Origin: Candidatus Aminicenantota bacterium
GTDB lineage: Bacteria > Acidobacteriota > Aminicenantia > Aminicenantales > Aminicenantaceae
Direction: 5' to 3'
Assembly: GCA_016927475.1 (NCBI GenBank)
Contig: JAFGMO010000019.1
Coordinates: forward strand, 1-57,149
DNA: 57,149 bases
A model generated the notes under the pieces. It searched no databases, was not told where the DNA came from, and was given only the letters and a program-made list of their open reading frames with translations. The number at the start of each line of letters is the position of its first letter. The first letter of the stretch is position 1. Shown in pieces: positions 26,565 through 35,259 of the stretch. Both the position numbers and the translations under genes were made by a program.

Positions 26565-27170
26565 ATGAAAGAAACCATATTCACCATATCCGAAGAAAGC
26601 CGCAAAAAAGAAATCATCGAAACAACGCTTGAGATCGTTGATAAAAACGGCATAAAGGGGATGACCGTTGCCCGTATCGCCAAAAAAGTAGGTTTCGCCG
26701 AGTCCGCCCTCTACAGGCATTTTAAATCCAAAAAAGAAATCATTGAGTTTATCATTGATGAAGCGACCACGGTTGGCCTCCAGCAAGTTAACGAAGTCAT
26801 CGAGTCCAAAGATGACAATGTGGTCAACAAACTCAAGTCCCTTCTGAAAATTCATCTGGAATTCCTTGAAGCCTTTCCCGGGCTTTTTAAGATTATTTAT
26901 TCCGATGAAGTCCATATTGGAGAAGAGTCTCTTCTGAAAAAGCTCGAATTTCTGATCAATGAGCTGACGGGCTCCATAAAAAAGATCATTGATAAGGGGA
27001 AAAAAACAAAAATATTCCGAAATCGCCTGGACTCAAACATGGCTGCCGTTCATTTTTTGGGCATTGTCCAAGCAACCTTCGCCTACTGGACCTTTAAAAA
27101 TAGAAAAATTTCATTGAGTCAGACAGGAGACGGCCTCCTGTCACAATTCCTTACGGGAATAAAATCCTAA
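26565..27170 (+). CDS. TetR-family transcriptional regulator
   Basis: The 201-residue protein has an N-terminal TetR HTH (residues 13-60; GMTVARIAKKVGFAESALYRHFKSK) and an all-helical C-terminal ligand domain. Two near-identical palindromes flank the gene, one before its own ATG and one before the RND remnant, which points to control of itself and the transporter genes downstream. Because those genes are now a deletion scar, the regulator may have lost its main target. Confidence 0.92.
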   Translation: MKETIFTISEESRKKEIIETTLEIVDKNGIKGMTVARIAKKVGFAESALYRHFKSKKEIIEFIIDEATTVGLQQVNEVIESKDDNVVNKLKSLLKIHLEFLEAFPGLFKIIYSDEVHIGEESLLKKLEFLINELTGSIKKIIDKGKKTKIFRNRLDSNMAAVHFLGIVQATFAYWTFKNRKISLSQTGDGLLSQFLTGIKS

Positions 27171-27211
27171 AAAAGAATAGGGAATGAAAGTTTGTTTTGT
27201 CCTGTCTAACG

Positions 27212-27229
27212 AGAGTGAATATTCACTCT
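27212..27229. promoter_or_regulatory. Perfect 18-bp TetR-type operator
   Basis: AGAGTGAATATTCACTCT is a perfect palindrome at 27212-27229, between the TetR gene and the RND remnant and six bases before its GAAGGAG ribosome site. The same core sits in front of the TetR gene itself. This is strong sequence evidence for a TetR binding site, although binding has not been shown. Confidence 0.7.
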
Positions 27230-27247
27230 TTTTGAAGGAGAAAAAAT

Positions 27248-27670
27248 TTGCTGAGTAATCTATTTGGGTTCTTGATCAACAAGAGAGTTTGGGTGGTTCT
27301 GGTGCTTGTCGTTTTTTCCTGTTTGTTGGGTTTTCAGATGAAAAATTTGTATTTAGAAAACAGGATGACCCAATGGATTCCTGAAAATGATCCCGTGCTT
27401 AAACTATTGCTGCACACGGGAGACCTTTTCGGGTCAAGCCAGCCCGTTCTCAACACCTTAAAGACGGACAACGGCAGGGCCTTTTCTCGGGATGTCCTGG
27501 TAAGATTAAAGGACCTTACCGAGGAATTAAGTCGTAATGATCAAATATTTCTTGCCTCCTCGCTGTCCAATTCTCCCTACATAACAAAAATAGAAGGAGG
27601 GATCGAGGTCAGAGATTTTCTTAAAAAAATACCCAAAAATCAAAATGAGCTTATCCGTCTTAAAAACACA
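27248..27670 (+). pseudogene. RND (MMPL) transporter, N-terminal remnant
   Basis: From TTG 27248 (GAAGGAG seven bases before) the frame encodes the first about 140 residues of an MMPL/RND transporter: membrane helix 1 (residues 13-29), then MTQWIPENDPVLKLL and the start of the first periplasmic domain ending near NQNELIRLKNTA. A full protein would have about 750-900 residues and twelve helices. The sequence then turns abruptly into beta-barrel strands, so the rest of the gene is gone. An export function is not possible from this piece. Confidence 0.75.
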
Positions 27671-28074
27671 GCCTTTGTTTTTGGCGCCGACTATAGGTTT
27701 GATATTGGAGCCGGCCTCTACCTCAACGTCCAGTATCTCCATGGCTTTTTGACGAGACGGATTATTCCGATGAGGCGGAAGACCTCTTTGGATTCAAAAA
27801 GGGAATGTTTTTCGGGGAGATCGGAGATTATATTCTGGCCAGAGCGGAATACAGCTTGTTGAGAGGCGGGCTCAAGCTTGAGCTGGGAGGCCTTATCGAG
27901 CTCGGCGATGAAGGAAACGCGGTTTCTTTTATGCCTTCTTTGACATATAAAATAAAGGACCTGGTAACATTCCAGTTGGGCGGATTTTTGGTGACCGGAA
28001 ATTCATCGAAGATAAAATTCGGGACTTTTAAAAACGATAACATCCTCTTTTGTGCCTTCAAGACGGATTTTTGA
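27671..28074 (+). pseudogene. Outer-membrane barrel, C-terminal remnant with frameshift
   Basis: FVFGADYRFDIGAGLYLNVQYLHGF continues, after a one-base slip at a T5 run (27746-27750), as FDETDYSDEAEDLFGFKKG and on to SKIKFGTFKNDNILFCAFKTDF at 28074. One extra T would restore a single frame. The strands look like the last third of a large outer-membrane protein, as found in TetR-RND-OMP loci. The piece lacks a start, signal peptide and most strands. It is joined in frame to the RND remnant, as expected for a large deletion followed by decay. Confidence 0.7.
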
Positions 28075-28094
28075 GTTACTTTTTCCTCTTGCTC

Positions 28095-28192
28095 AAAACC
28101 TTAAACTTTATACTATTTGTGTTTTGAGTGTTCTTCTCTTTTTACATAAAACCTTAAACTTTTATCTTTTTCAGTTTTAAGATTTGAGTATT
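28095..28192. repeat. Imperfect direct repeat
   Basis: AAAACCTTAAACTTTA near 28096 and AAAACCTTAAACTTTTA near 28149 begin two similar units of about 50 bases, each followed further on by a TTTGAGT-type segment. The repeat lies in the 247-base gap between the OMP remnant and the YtfJ-like gene. It may be another sign of local rearrangement. No coding capacity was seen. Confidence 0.4.
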
Positions 28193-28321
28193 GCGTTTTT
28201 AGTTTTCCTCCATTGACCTTGACGGTTTCGGTGTGATACCTTTATTTCATCATGTTAACGGGTGGGAAATGAGGACAATGAAAATTATTTCCCCTAATCA
28301 AAAAAAGGATATTTTACCAAA

Positions 28322-28855
28322 TTGAAACCTTTAAAAATATCCGGTTTTATCGCTCTGTTATTTTTTGCGAATATCCTGATCCAGGGAGCTTTGACGGATA
28401 TTCCTGAATTTTCCCTTAAAGACCAGTTCGACAATCCAGTCGATCATACCATGTTGGCAACTCCGACCCTTACCGTGATTATCGCGGGAGATACCCGTGA
28501 CACGGGAGATCAGATTCAGGCTTGGTACACATCTATCAAAGAAAAAACCGGAACATCCCTGAGCATTTTTGGGTTGGCCAACTTGAAAAAAGTGCCCTTT
28601 TTTATATCAAAAAATTCCGTGAGAAAGTCACTGCGCGAAACATGTCCGGAGGTTCGAGTTATTCTGGATTGGAAGGGAGAAATCTATCCTTCCTTCGGCT
28701 TCGGGAAGGGCGGGATTTTTCTTCACATCTACGGTCCGGAAGGAAAACTTCTTTCCACATACTCCGGAAAACATACTCCTCAAACCCTGAAACAATTATT
28801 GGAACTGATCGACAATTACGGGGTCGGACCGTGCCAGATTATTGATAATAAATAA
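28322..28855 (+). CDS. Exported YtfJ-like thioredoxin-fold protein
   Basis: The 177-residue protein has a signal peptide (hydrophobic 8-23) and a thioredoxin-like fold of the YtfJ/peroxiredoxin-like type: PEFSLKDQFDNPVDHTML followed by TLTVIIAGDTRDTGDQI. There is no CxxC pair, so a standard redox role is unlikely. The start at TTG 28322 is uncertain because the nearest AAAGGA is rather far upstream. The function is not known. Confidence 0.6.
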   Translation: MKPLKISGFIALLFFANILIQGALTDIPEFSLKDQFDNPVDHTMLATPTLTVIIAGDTRDTGDQIQAWYTSIKEKTGTSLSIFGLANLKKVPFFISKNSVRKSLRETCPEVRVILDWKGEIYPSFGFGKGGIFLHIYGPEGKLLSTYSGKHTPQTLKQLLELIDNYGVGPCQIIDNK

Positions 28856-29123
28856 ATTGGGTAAAAAATCATGTCTGTTTTCCCTCTTAAGTGGAGTTTT
28901 TCAACCTCAAAAAAAGGCCATTAAGAGGATACTGTAAAGTCAAAAATCAATTTTTCTAGGCTTAGGGCTTATTTGGGTGTTTTGGGGCCTAAAAAATGTC
29001 GATTGAGCTTGAAAATAAGCAAAAATATTTATCTAAATGTATTAATATCTGTACCATAACTTGGTCCGACCCGATTTTGTGTCTTTGCTTCAAAACGAGG
29101 TCGTGGTAGGATAATGCAGGATA
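28856..29123. other. Intergenic region without a recognised feature
   Basis: These 268 bases are AT-rich and precede the SGNH hydrolase gene. No convincing ORF, tRNA or strong hairpin was found, and it does not share the CGAGCCGATCT repeat seen elsewhere in the window. Confidence 0.35.
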
Positions 29124-29825
29124 GTGAGGAGAAGATTGATAAAGAGGAAAATGATTCCGGGTTTATTATTAGCGGGGTGGCTCTTGGCTGCGGCCGCCGG
29201 AGGCGATGTCTTCGAACGGCAGAAGCAGGAAGACAGGTTTACCCCGTACTGGCATCAGCGGGCCGGCCATTTTTTAAAGCTGCCCGATACTAGGGATGAG
29301 ATCATTTTTTTGGGAGACAGCATCACGGACGGCGGAAACTGGACGGAGATGTTTGCGGACCTGCGGGTTAAAAACAGGGGCATAAGCGGAGATGTCACGG
29401 CGGGCGTTTTGGCTCGCCTCGATGAAGTCACCCAATCGCAGCCATTGAAGATTTTTCTCATGATCGGGATCAATGATCTGGCAGACGGGATCAAACCGGA
29501 GAAGGTTGTGGAAAACATACAGGTGATCGTAAAAAAAATACGGCTGAAGTCGCCGAAAACCCGGGTTTATCTGGAGAGCCTTCTGCCCGTTAATCCCGAT
29601 CTGGGCATGTTTCCCAGCCACACTAAAAAGTCCGAAGAAGTTCTTACCGTGAATGCCCGGCTGGAGAAGCTCGCTGAAAAATTCGGCCTGACCTATATTG
29701 ATCTTTTTTCCCGGTTTGTGACTTCAGACGGCAAACTAAATCCTCGCTTGACCAACGACGGGCTTCATCTTACAGGTGAAGGGTATATTGTCTGGAAAGA
29801 GGCCGTGGAGAAATATATCCGGTGA
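29124..29825 (+). CDS. Exported SGNH/GDSL hydrolase
   Basis: The 233-residue protein has a basic N terminus and signal helix (about 10-27), then the SGNH blocks: catalytic Ser in FLGDSITDGGNW, Gly in the NRGISGD segment, Asn in MIGINDL, and the Asp/His pair in DGLHLTGEGY. It resembles sialate O-acetylesterase or acetylhydrolase-type enzymes that remove ester groups from sugars. The start may be GTG 29124, TTG 29136 or ATG 29151; the last leaves a shorter signal peptide. It converges on the Bat operon with nine bases between stops. Confidence 0.85.
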   Translation: MRRRLIKRKMIPGLLLAGWLLAAAAGGDVFERQKQEDRFTPYWHQRAGHFLKLPDTRDEIIFLGDSITDGGNWTEMFADLRVKNRGISGDVTAGVLARLDEVTQSQPLKIFLMIGINDLADGIKPEKVVENIQVIVKKIRLKSPKTRVYLESLLPVNPDLGMFPSHTKKSEEVLTVNARLEKLAEKFGLTYIDLFSRFVTSDGKLNPRLTNDGLHLTGEGYIVWKEAVEKYIR

Positions 29826-29834
29826 TTTCTGGAA

Positions 29835-30614
29835 TCAGATAATCCCGATTGTTCCGGCGGGGAGCCAGCCTTCTTTTCCATCATCCAGTTTGATCTCAAT
29901 CCAGTCCCGGCGGCGGTTTAAAACCTTGACCTTAAGTCCTTCGTGGATGGCGAAAATATGAGTTCCGTCTTGAGTAGGAGCACTGCGTACGGCGACTTCA
30001 TTTTCCAGAACAACGGCTTCCACCCCATGGTGCAGGTTGTGAGTTTTGAACGCCGCTGCTGAACCGAAAAAGATCATCAATACCAGACCCGCCAAACCGG
30101 CTGTACGGAACAAGATTTTCCATTTTCTGGACCGGGAAAAAATCCAGCCGACGGCCGCTCCTGCGGCGATTATATAAAACACACCAAAAAGAAGATAAAA
30201 AGTACGCAGTCCGAAAAGCGCCAGGAAAGCGTTTAACATTTTCGTCGTGAAAAATGTGGGAATATCCTGGATCTTGTCCAAACGGTACTCTTCAGCGAGC
30301 CGAAGGTTGAAGCGGATGTCCTCATCACGGGGAGCCAGACGAAGAGCCCTTTCATAATTTAGGATGGCCGGACCGATCTTTCCTTCTTTGAAAAAGGCGT
30401 TGCCCAGGTTATAGTAGAGAGCCGGGCTTTCAAAGCCCATTTCCAGGATATCTTCGTATGCGCTGACTGCCTTTGCGTAATCGCCCTGTTCAAAGGATTG
30501 GTTTCCCTGTTCGAACAGGTGTTGGCGGTGATCGCCTAAACCCGGAAGGCAGCCGGTGAAAAAAAGCAGGACGGCGGCGGAAAAAAGCATATGCCGTCTC
30601 TTCATCAAATTCAT
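29835..30614 (-). CDS. batE: BatE-like TPR and SH3 protein
   Basis: The 259-residue protein has a lipoprotein-like N terminus (FFTGCLPG, Cys near 22), two to three TPR units (about 33-105), two membrane helices (about 125-190) and a C-terminal SH3-like domain (about 200-259) ending in EGWLPAGTIGII. This is the BatE layout of the aerotolerance operon, thought to help assemble a membrane complex. Its ATG overlaps the batD stop (ATGA). It is the last gene of the operon. Confidence 0.8.
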   Translation of the reverse strand: MNLMKRRHMLFSAAVLLFFTGCLPGLGDHRQHLFEQGNQSFEQGDYAKAVSAYEDILEMGFESPALYYNLGNAFFKEGKIGPAILNYERALRLAPRDEDIRFNLRLAEEYRLDKIQDIPTFFTTKMLNAFLALFGLRTFYLLFGVFYIIAAGAAVGWIFSRSRKWKILFRTAGLAGLVLMIFFGSAAAFKTHNLHHGVEAVVLENEVAVRSAPTQDGTHIFAIHEGLKVKVLNRRRDWIEIKLDDGKEGWLPAGTIGII

Positions 30615-32512
30615 AACTTTTTTTCCTTTTCCAGTGAAATGATGATACGCCGGGCTTTTTTGTAAGCATCTTCCAGGTCCTCCGGCCGGGATGAAGCCGG
30701 TGCGAAGCGCTTGAAATCGCAGGTGCCGAGTATCTCCAGAACGTCGGCGACGATATCGTTTTCCACACCCCTTTCCTGCAGTTTTTGTCCGGCTTCTTCG
30801 GACATGAGTCCGGCGGCGGGCATGTTGAGCTTGTCAGCGATGTATCCAAGAAGGGCCCTGGATATTTCCGCATAGAACTCTTTCTGGGTGGCGGGTCTCA
30901 TCAGTTTGTGGGCGGTATTCAGGCCTTTTCTGGTCACTTTAGAGGCACGGCGGCTGCGGGCATAAGCGGTATCCCGCTCCATTTGATCTTTTTTTCGTCG
31001 AAAGACCGCCGCGGTTCCGACGGCGGCAGCCGGTAGTACGAGCAGAATGATGAACCAAAACGAGCGGTGAAAACGATACCCCATACGGTGAAGTCTTTCG
31101 AGGTCTTTTTTAATGAAGCGGATATCCCGGCCCGTGAATTCCACGTCAGCCGGAGCGCTTCTTCCGGGAATCATGGATACGGTTCCGGAAGGATTTACGG
31201 CCTTGATTGTGAATTCTGGAGATGTTAGAGTTTGGTAGTTTTCCTGGATGGGATCGAAATAGGAAAAAGTAAAAGGTTCTATAGAATATTCGCCGGCATT
31301 CCGGGGGATGAAAACGTATTCAAATTCCTTGTTTCCGCTTATGGCGTCAACCCGGCGGTTGATGTTTTGGCTGACCTTGGGATCATAGACTTCCAGTTCC
31401 CTCGGAAAAAGGATGCGCGGTTCGGGAAGCATTTTGATGTTTCCGCTGCCGCTGAAAGTAACGGTCATCGTTACGGGATCATTGACGTTCGCCTGATTCT
31501 TGTCCAGAGAAACGTTCATTTCATAACGTCCGACGATGCCGCCAAAAGATTCAGGGCGTCCGGCTTCGGGAAGGGGCTTCACATGAATAGGAATGGGACG
31601 GCTTGAGATGCGGGTGCGGACGCGGCGGCCGAACAGACTGTTGTTGAAAAAATCATCATCGAAAAAACGATCAAAAACATCCCGGGAGCGTCTTTCAGAG
31701 CGCAGTCTGACTTCACAGTCAAGGGCCAGGGGGTCGATGACTTTTTCCCCTGTATCAGCCGGGAAAAGAACGGATTTTTTGATCTCCGCAACGAGAAATT
31801 TTTTCCCGTCGACGATTTCCTCCGTAGTTCTCGGCTGCTGTGGAACGGACAGTTCCTCGCTCCAGAATCCCAGAAGCCGCGGCGACTCGGCGATGCTGGT
31901 GCCGGTGACTTCGACCCGGGTGTATATCTTATAAACCAGGGTGATGGGCTGGTTGGGGTAAACAGTGGTCTTATCCACTTCAGCCTTGAGGAAAAGATTT
32001 CCTTCAAGCTCGCTTTCCGGGGTCAATGTGCCTCCCGTTCCTGAAGGCGGTGGAGCTGCTTTTCGTCCTGGAGGAGGAGCAGGGGAAGATCCTTTGGTGA
32101 TTTCAATGTCGATGGGTTGGGTTTTATAGGTTTTTCCTTTGTAATCCAGGCTTATGGCCGGAATGGTATGCCGGCCTTCAACGCGGGCCACATAGTGGTG
32201 AGATAAGCTTAAAGTGCCCGACATTTGGCCGTTGATGATCTGGAACTGCTGGGAAGAACCGCTGCCGAGGTAATCGGCGAAAGCGGAAAGGTCGGGAAGG
32301 GCCGGCCGTCCGGAGGATTGGATATCGCTTCCGCTTATTTCTACGGTCAGAGTGAACTGCCGCCCGGTGGGCACGCTGGTCGCACTGACCGAGGCCTTAA
32401 GCTCAAGGTCCTGGCAAAAAAGGAAGAGCGGTCCCGTTAAACAGAAAAACGTGCCCAGGAAACAAACCGCCGCCCATCTGTACGGGTTTCGTCTCAAATT
32501 TTTCAATCTCAC
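30611..32512 (-). CDS. batD: BatD-like oxygen-tolerance membrane protein
   Basis: The 633-residue protein has a signal peptide (about 12-33), two or three periplasmic beta domains starting LKASVSATSVPTGRQFTLTVEISG, one membrane helix near residue 500 and a cytoplasmic helical tail with EFYAEISRALLGYIADKL. It starts at GTG 32512, overlapping the batC stop (GTGA). BatD is predicted to form a complex with the VWA proteins BatA and BatB. A Pro/Gly-rich linker lies near residues 140-160. Confidence 0.88.
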   Translation of the reverse strand: MRLKNLRRNPYRWAAVCFLGTFFCLTGPLFLFCQDLELKASVSATSVPTGRQFTLTVEISGSDIQSSGRPALPDLSAFADYLGSGSSQQFQIINGQMSGTLSLSHHYVARVEGRHTIPAISLDYKGKTYKTQPIDIEITKGSSPAPPPGRKAAPPPSGTGGTLTPESELEGNLFLKAEVDKTTVYPNQPITLVYKIYTRVEVTGTSIAESPRLLGFWSEELSVPQQPRTTEEIVDGKKFLVAEIKKSVLFPADTGEKVIDPLALDCEVRLRSERRSRDVFDRFFDDDFFNNSLFGRRVRTRISSRPIPIHVKPLPEAGRPESFGGIVGRYEMNVSLDKNQANVNDPVTMTVTFSGSGNIKMLPEPRILFPRELEVYDPKVSQNINRRVDAISGNKEFEYVFIPRNAGEYSIEPFTFSYFDPIQENYQTLTSPEFTIKAVNPSGTVSMIPGRSAPADVEFTGRDIRFIKKDLERLHRMGYRFHRSFWFIILLVLPAAAVGTAAVFRRKKDQMERDTAYARSRRASKVTRKGLNTAHKLMRPATQKEFYAEISRALLGYIADKLNMPAAGLMSEEAGQKLQERGVENDIVADVLEILGTCDFKRFAPASSRPEDLEDAYKKARRIIISLEKEKKL

Positions 32513-33231
32513 CAGTCCTTTTTGATGCGGCGGGTTCCTGAAGTTTTCATTTTCCGCATTTTTTGTATCTTTTTTTCATCGTTTTTAAGGGCATCCAGAA
32601 TGCGCTCGGCTTCTTCCTTGCTGAGTTTGTTTTTGTTTTCTGTTTCGCCGGCAGCACCCTGTTGGTCCTTTTGCTGGTCCAGGTTTTTCGGTTCTTCCTC
32701 GTCCTGCAGCCCGCTGGATTTTTCCTGCTGATTTTGCTGCTCTTGGCCTTGATTGTCCCGGGGTTGTTTTTCCATATTCTCTTTCAGCTTTCGGCGGACA
32801 TATTCCAGGTTGTATTTGGCGTCCATATCATTGGGATCGAGCTTGAGGGCCTGCTGGTAAGCCAGAATGCTTTCAGGCAGTTTGCCCATACGGAAAAGCG
32901 TATTTCCTAAGTTATAGTATGCCTCCTGGTCGAGGTCGATATTTTCCGAACCGAGCACTTTTTGATATTCCTTGAGAGCATCTTCATACTTTTTTTTCTT
33001 ATAGAGGGATCCGGCGACATTGTATAAAACGAGCTTGTTTTCCGGGTCTGAGAGAAGGGCGTCCTGGTATCTGTTCAGAGCCTGGTCGAACTTTTTTTCT
33101 TGATAGAGTTTGTTTCCTTCCTGCACTTTCTTACGCACGGACTGGGCCCGAAGACACAGGGGGGACATCAAAGACAGCAGCGTTATCAAAAAGATCAAAT
33201 GGCGTCCTTTACTTTTTTTCCTTTGTTTCAT
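32509..33231 (-). CDS. batC: BatC-like TPR protein
   Basis: The 240-residue protein has a signal peptide, about three TPR units (residues 30-140; LYNVAGSLYKKKKYEDALKEY and AYYNLGNTLFRMGKLPESILAY) and a Gln/Glu/Lys-rich low-complexity tail (about 150-215). ATG 33231 overlaps the batB stop (ATGA) and is preferred over ATG 33249. It would serve as a scaffold for the Bat VWA proteins in the periplasm. Confidence 0.82.
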   Translation of the reverse strand: MKQRKKSKGRHLIFLITLLSLMSPLCLRAQSVRKKVQEGNKLYQEKKFDQALNRYQDALLSDPENKLVLYNVAGSLYKKKKYEDALKEYQKVLGSENIDLDQEAYYNLGNTLFRMGKLPESILAYQQALKLDPNDMDAKYNLEYVRRKLKENMEKQPRDNQGQEQQNQQEKSSGLQDEEEPKNLDQQKDQQGAAGETENKNKLSKEEAERILDALKNDEKKIQKMRKMKTSGTRRIKKDW

Positions 33232-34259
33232 TCGAACCGTCCCTTCCATTCCATTTTAACACGTTTCCTCTCGGGGACTAAAAGCTCTAGGATAAGGAGA
33301 AAAATGCCAAGGGCGACAAAAATCTGGAACCTGTCTTCATATTGGGAAAAAACCCGCGAAGAAAGCTCCTTTTTTTCCATTTTATCCAGGGTTTCGTAGA
33401 TTTTTCCCAGCTCCATCTCGGCCGGGGTAGCCTGGTAATATTTTCCATTTGTGGCCAGGGCGATTTTTTCCAGGATCAAGGGATTCAGCCTGCTTAAGAC
33501 GACGTTGTCCTGGTCGTCTTTTTTAAAACCTGTTCTCCGGCCGGATTCGTCGAAAAGGGGGATAGGCACACCCTGGGGCGATCCGATTCCCACGGTGTAA
33601 ATGATGATCCCTTCTTTCGCGGCCGCCTCGGCGGCTTTCAGAGGATCTTCAACCGTGTCTTCGCCGTCGGTGATGATTATCAAAACTTTGTGTTTTCGTT
33701 CGCTCCGGACAAAGGACTGGACGGCCTTTTCGATAGCTCTGCCGATGGCCGTTCCCTGAACCGGAATGAGGCTGGGATTTAAAATATCAAGGAACATCTT
33801 GGCCGCCCCGTAATCCAGGGTCAAAGGGCACTGAACGAAAGCTTCGCCGGCAAAAGCGATGAGGCCGATCCGGTCGCCCTGCAGGCGGTTGAAAAAAACG
33901 GCGACTTCATGTTTGGCCTTGGTCAGACGGTCGGGTTTGATGTCCTGGGCCTGCATTGAGAGCGAAACATCGACGGCGATGAAGATATCGAGCCCTTTTC
34001 TTTTTACCTCTTCCAGTTTTGTCCCGATCTGGGGCCGTGAGAGAGCAAAGATGCCAAAAAATAGAGCCGCACAAATCAGAAAAGCCTTGAGGTTCCGGCG
34101 GCCTTTATTCAATGCGGGCATCAGCTTATTAAGCGCTTCTAACCTGCCGAAGCGTTCCAGGGCTTTGTTCTTTCTCCGCCGGGCCCAGACAAAAAAAAGA
34201 ACAACAGCGGGCAGAAGAAAGAGGCCGTATAAGAAATGCTGTTCTGCGAATCGAAACAT
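33228..34259 (-). CDS. batB: BatB-like VWA protein
   Basis: The 343-residue protein has membrane helices near both ends and a VWA domain (about 80-290) with the MIDAS motif DVSLS in FIAVDVSLSMQAQD. ATG 34259 follows AGGAG; an in-frame start at 34298 would overlap batA by 32 bases and has no good site. VWA proteins of this operon bind metal and partner proteins. The preceding batA encodes a paralogue of similar length. Confidence 0.88.
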   Translation of the reverse strand: MFRFAEQHFLYGLFLLPAVVLFFVWARRRKNKALERFGRLEALNKLMPALNKGRRNLKAFLICAALFFGIFALSRPQIGTKLEEVKRKGLDIFIAVDVSLSMQAQDIKPDRLTKAKHEVAVFFNRLQGDRIGLIAFAGEAFVQCPLTLDYGAAKMFLDILNPSLIPVQGTAIGRAIEKAVQSFVRSERKHKVLIIITDGEDTVEDPLKAAEAAAKEGIIIYTVGIGSPQGVPIPLFDESGRRTGFKKDDQDNVVLSRLNPLILEKIALATNGKYYQATPAEMELGKIYETLDKMEKKELSSRVFSQYEDRFQIFVALGIFLLILELLVPERKRVKMEWKGRFE

Positions 34260-34266
34260 GTTTCTC

Positions 34267-35256
34267 CTATGGTATTTTTTGAAACACCGTCCGGGCAAGA
34301 ATCGTTTCCATTCCCAGGAAGATCAATCCCAGAATAAGGTAAAACGGAAACAGTTCTTCATAACGGGTATATTCCTTGACTTCGATCTTGGTTTTTTCCA
34401 GCCGGCCGATCTCGGCGAACACCTCTTCCAGGGAGGATCGGTCCACGGCCCTGAAATATCGGCCTTTCGTTTGTTGGGCCACTTCTTGAAGAAGTTTTTC
34501 ATCGATCTCGACCGGCATACGCACATATCTTTTACCGAAAACCGGATCCTGAACGGGATAGAGGGCCGTTCCCCGGCTTCCGGCGCCGACAGTATAAATT
34601 TTGATATTGAGAGCCTCGGCGGCCTGGGCCGCGGTCAGAGGGTGGATCTCCCCGGCATTGTTCCGGCCGTCCGTGAGAAGGATGATCACCTTGCTTTTAG
34701 CTTTGCTTTCCCTCAGGCGGTTGGCTGCGTTGGCCAGTGCCAGTCCGATAGCTGTTCCGTCTTCGATCAATCCGATCCGGACATTTTCGATAAACGAGAG
34801 AAGAACCCCGTAATCTAATGTAAGCGGGCATTGGGTGTAACTTTCCCGGGCGAAGACGACCATGCCGATTCGGTCGCTGCTGCGGCTTTTGACAAAATCG
34901 GCGGCCACAATCTTAGCTACTTCCAGCCGGTTTTTCGGCTTGAAGTCTTCAGCGAGCATGGAGCTGGATATGTCAAGAGTGAGGATGATGTCGATCCCTT
35001 CGGTGGTGACTTCCTCTTCCCGGCTTCCTGACTGGGGGCGGGCCAGGGCGAAGATAAAAAAGATGACGGCCAGCAAACGTAATCCGAAAAGGATGTGGCG
35101 GTGGACGGGCCTGCGGGATTTTACCGAGTTTTTAACCGTACCGAGGTGGGAATAACGGAGAGAAACGGAGCGTGTTTTCGACTTCAGATGCCAAGCGGTA
35201 AGAAGAGGTACGAGTGACAGAAGAAACAGTAATAGCGGGTCTGCGAATCGAAACAT
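34267..35256 (-). CDS. batA: BatA-like VWA protein
   Basis: The 329-residue protein starts MFRFADPLLLFLLSLVPLL (helix 1) and has a second helix near 55-75, a VWA domain (about 85-290) with MIDAS DISSS in LTLDISSSMLAED, and a last helix near residues 300-320. N terminus and length match BatA. It is nine bases upstream of batB and shares the same start context (MFRFAD.. and MFRFAE..), evidence of a tandem duplication. Confidence 0.9.
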   Translation of the reverse strand: MFRFADPLLLFLLSLVPLLTAWHLKSKTRSVSLRYSHLGTVKNSVKSRRPVHRHILFGLRLLAVIFFIFALARPQSGSREEEVTTEGIDIILTLDISSSMLAEDFKPKNRLEVAKIVAADFVKSRSSDRIGMVVFARESYTQCPLTLDYGVLLSFIENVRIGLIEDGTAIGLALANAANRLRESKAKSKVIILLTDGRNNAGEIHPLTAAQAAEALNIKIYTVGAGSRGTALYPVQDPVFGKRYVRMPVEIDEKLLQEVAQQTKGRYFRAVDRSSLEEVFAEIGRLEKTKIEVKEYTRYEELFPFYLILGLIFLGMETILARTVFQKIP

Positions 35257-35259
35257 CTT

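Noticed and set aside
28095..28192. CRISPR-like repeats
   Set aside because: Only two imperfect units with unequal spacing; no cas gene in the window.
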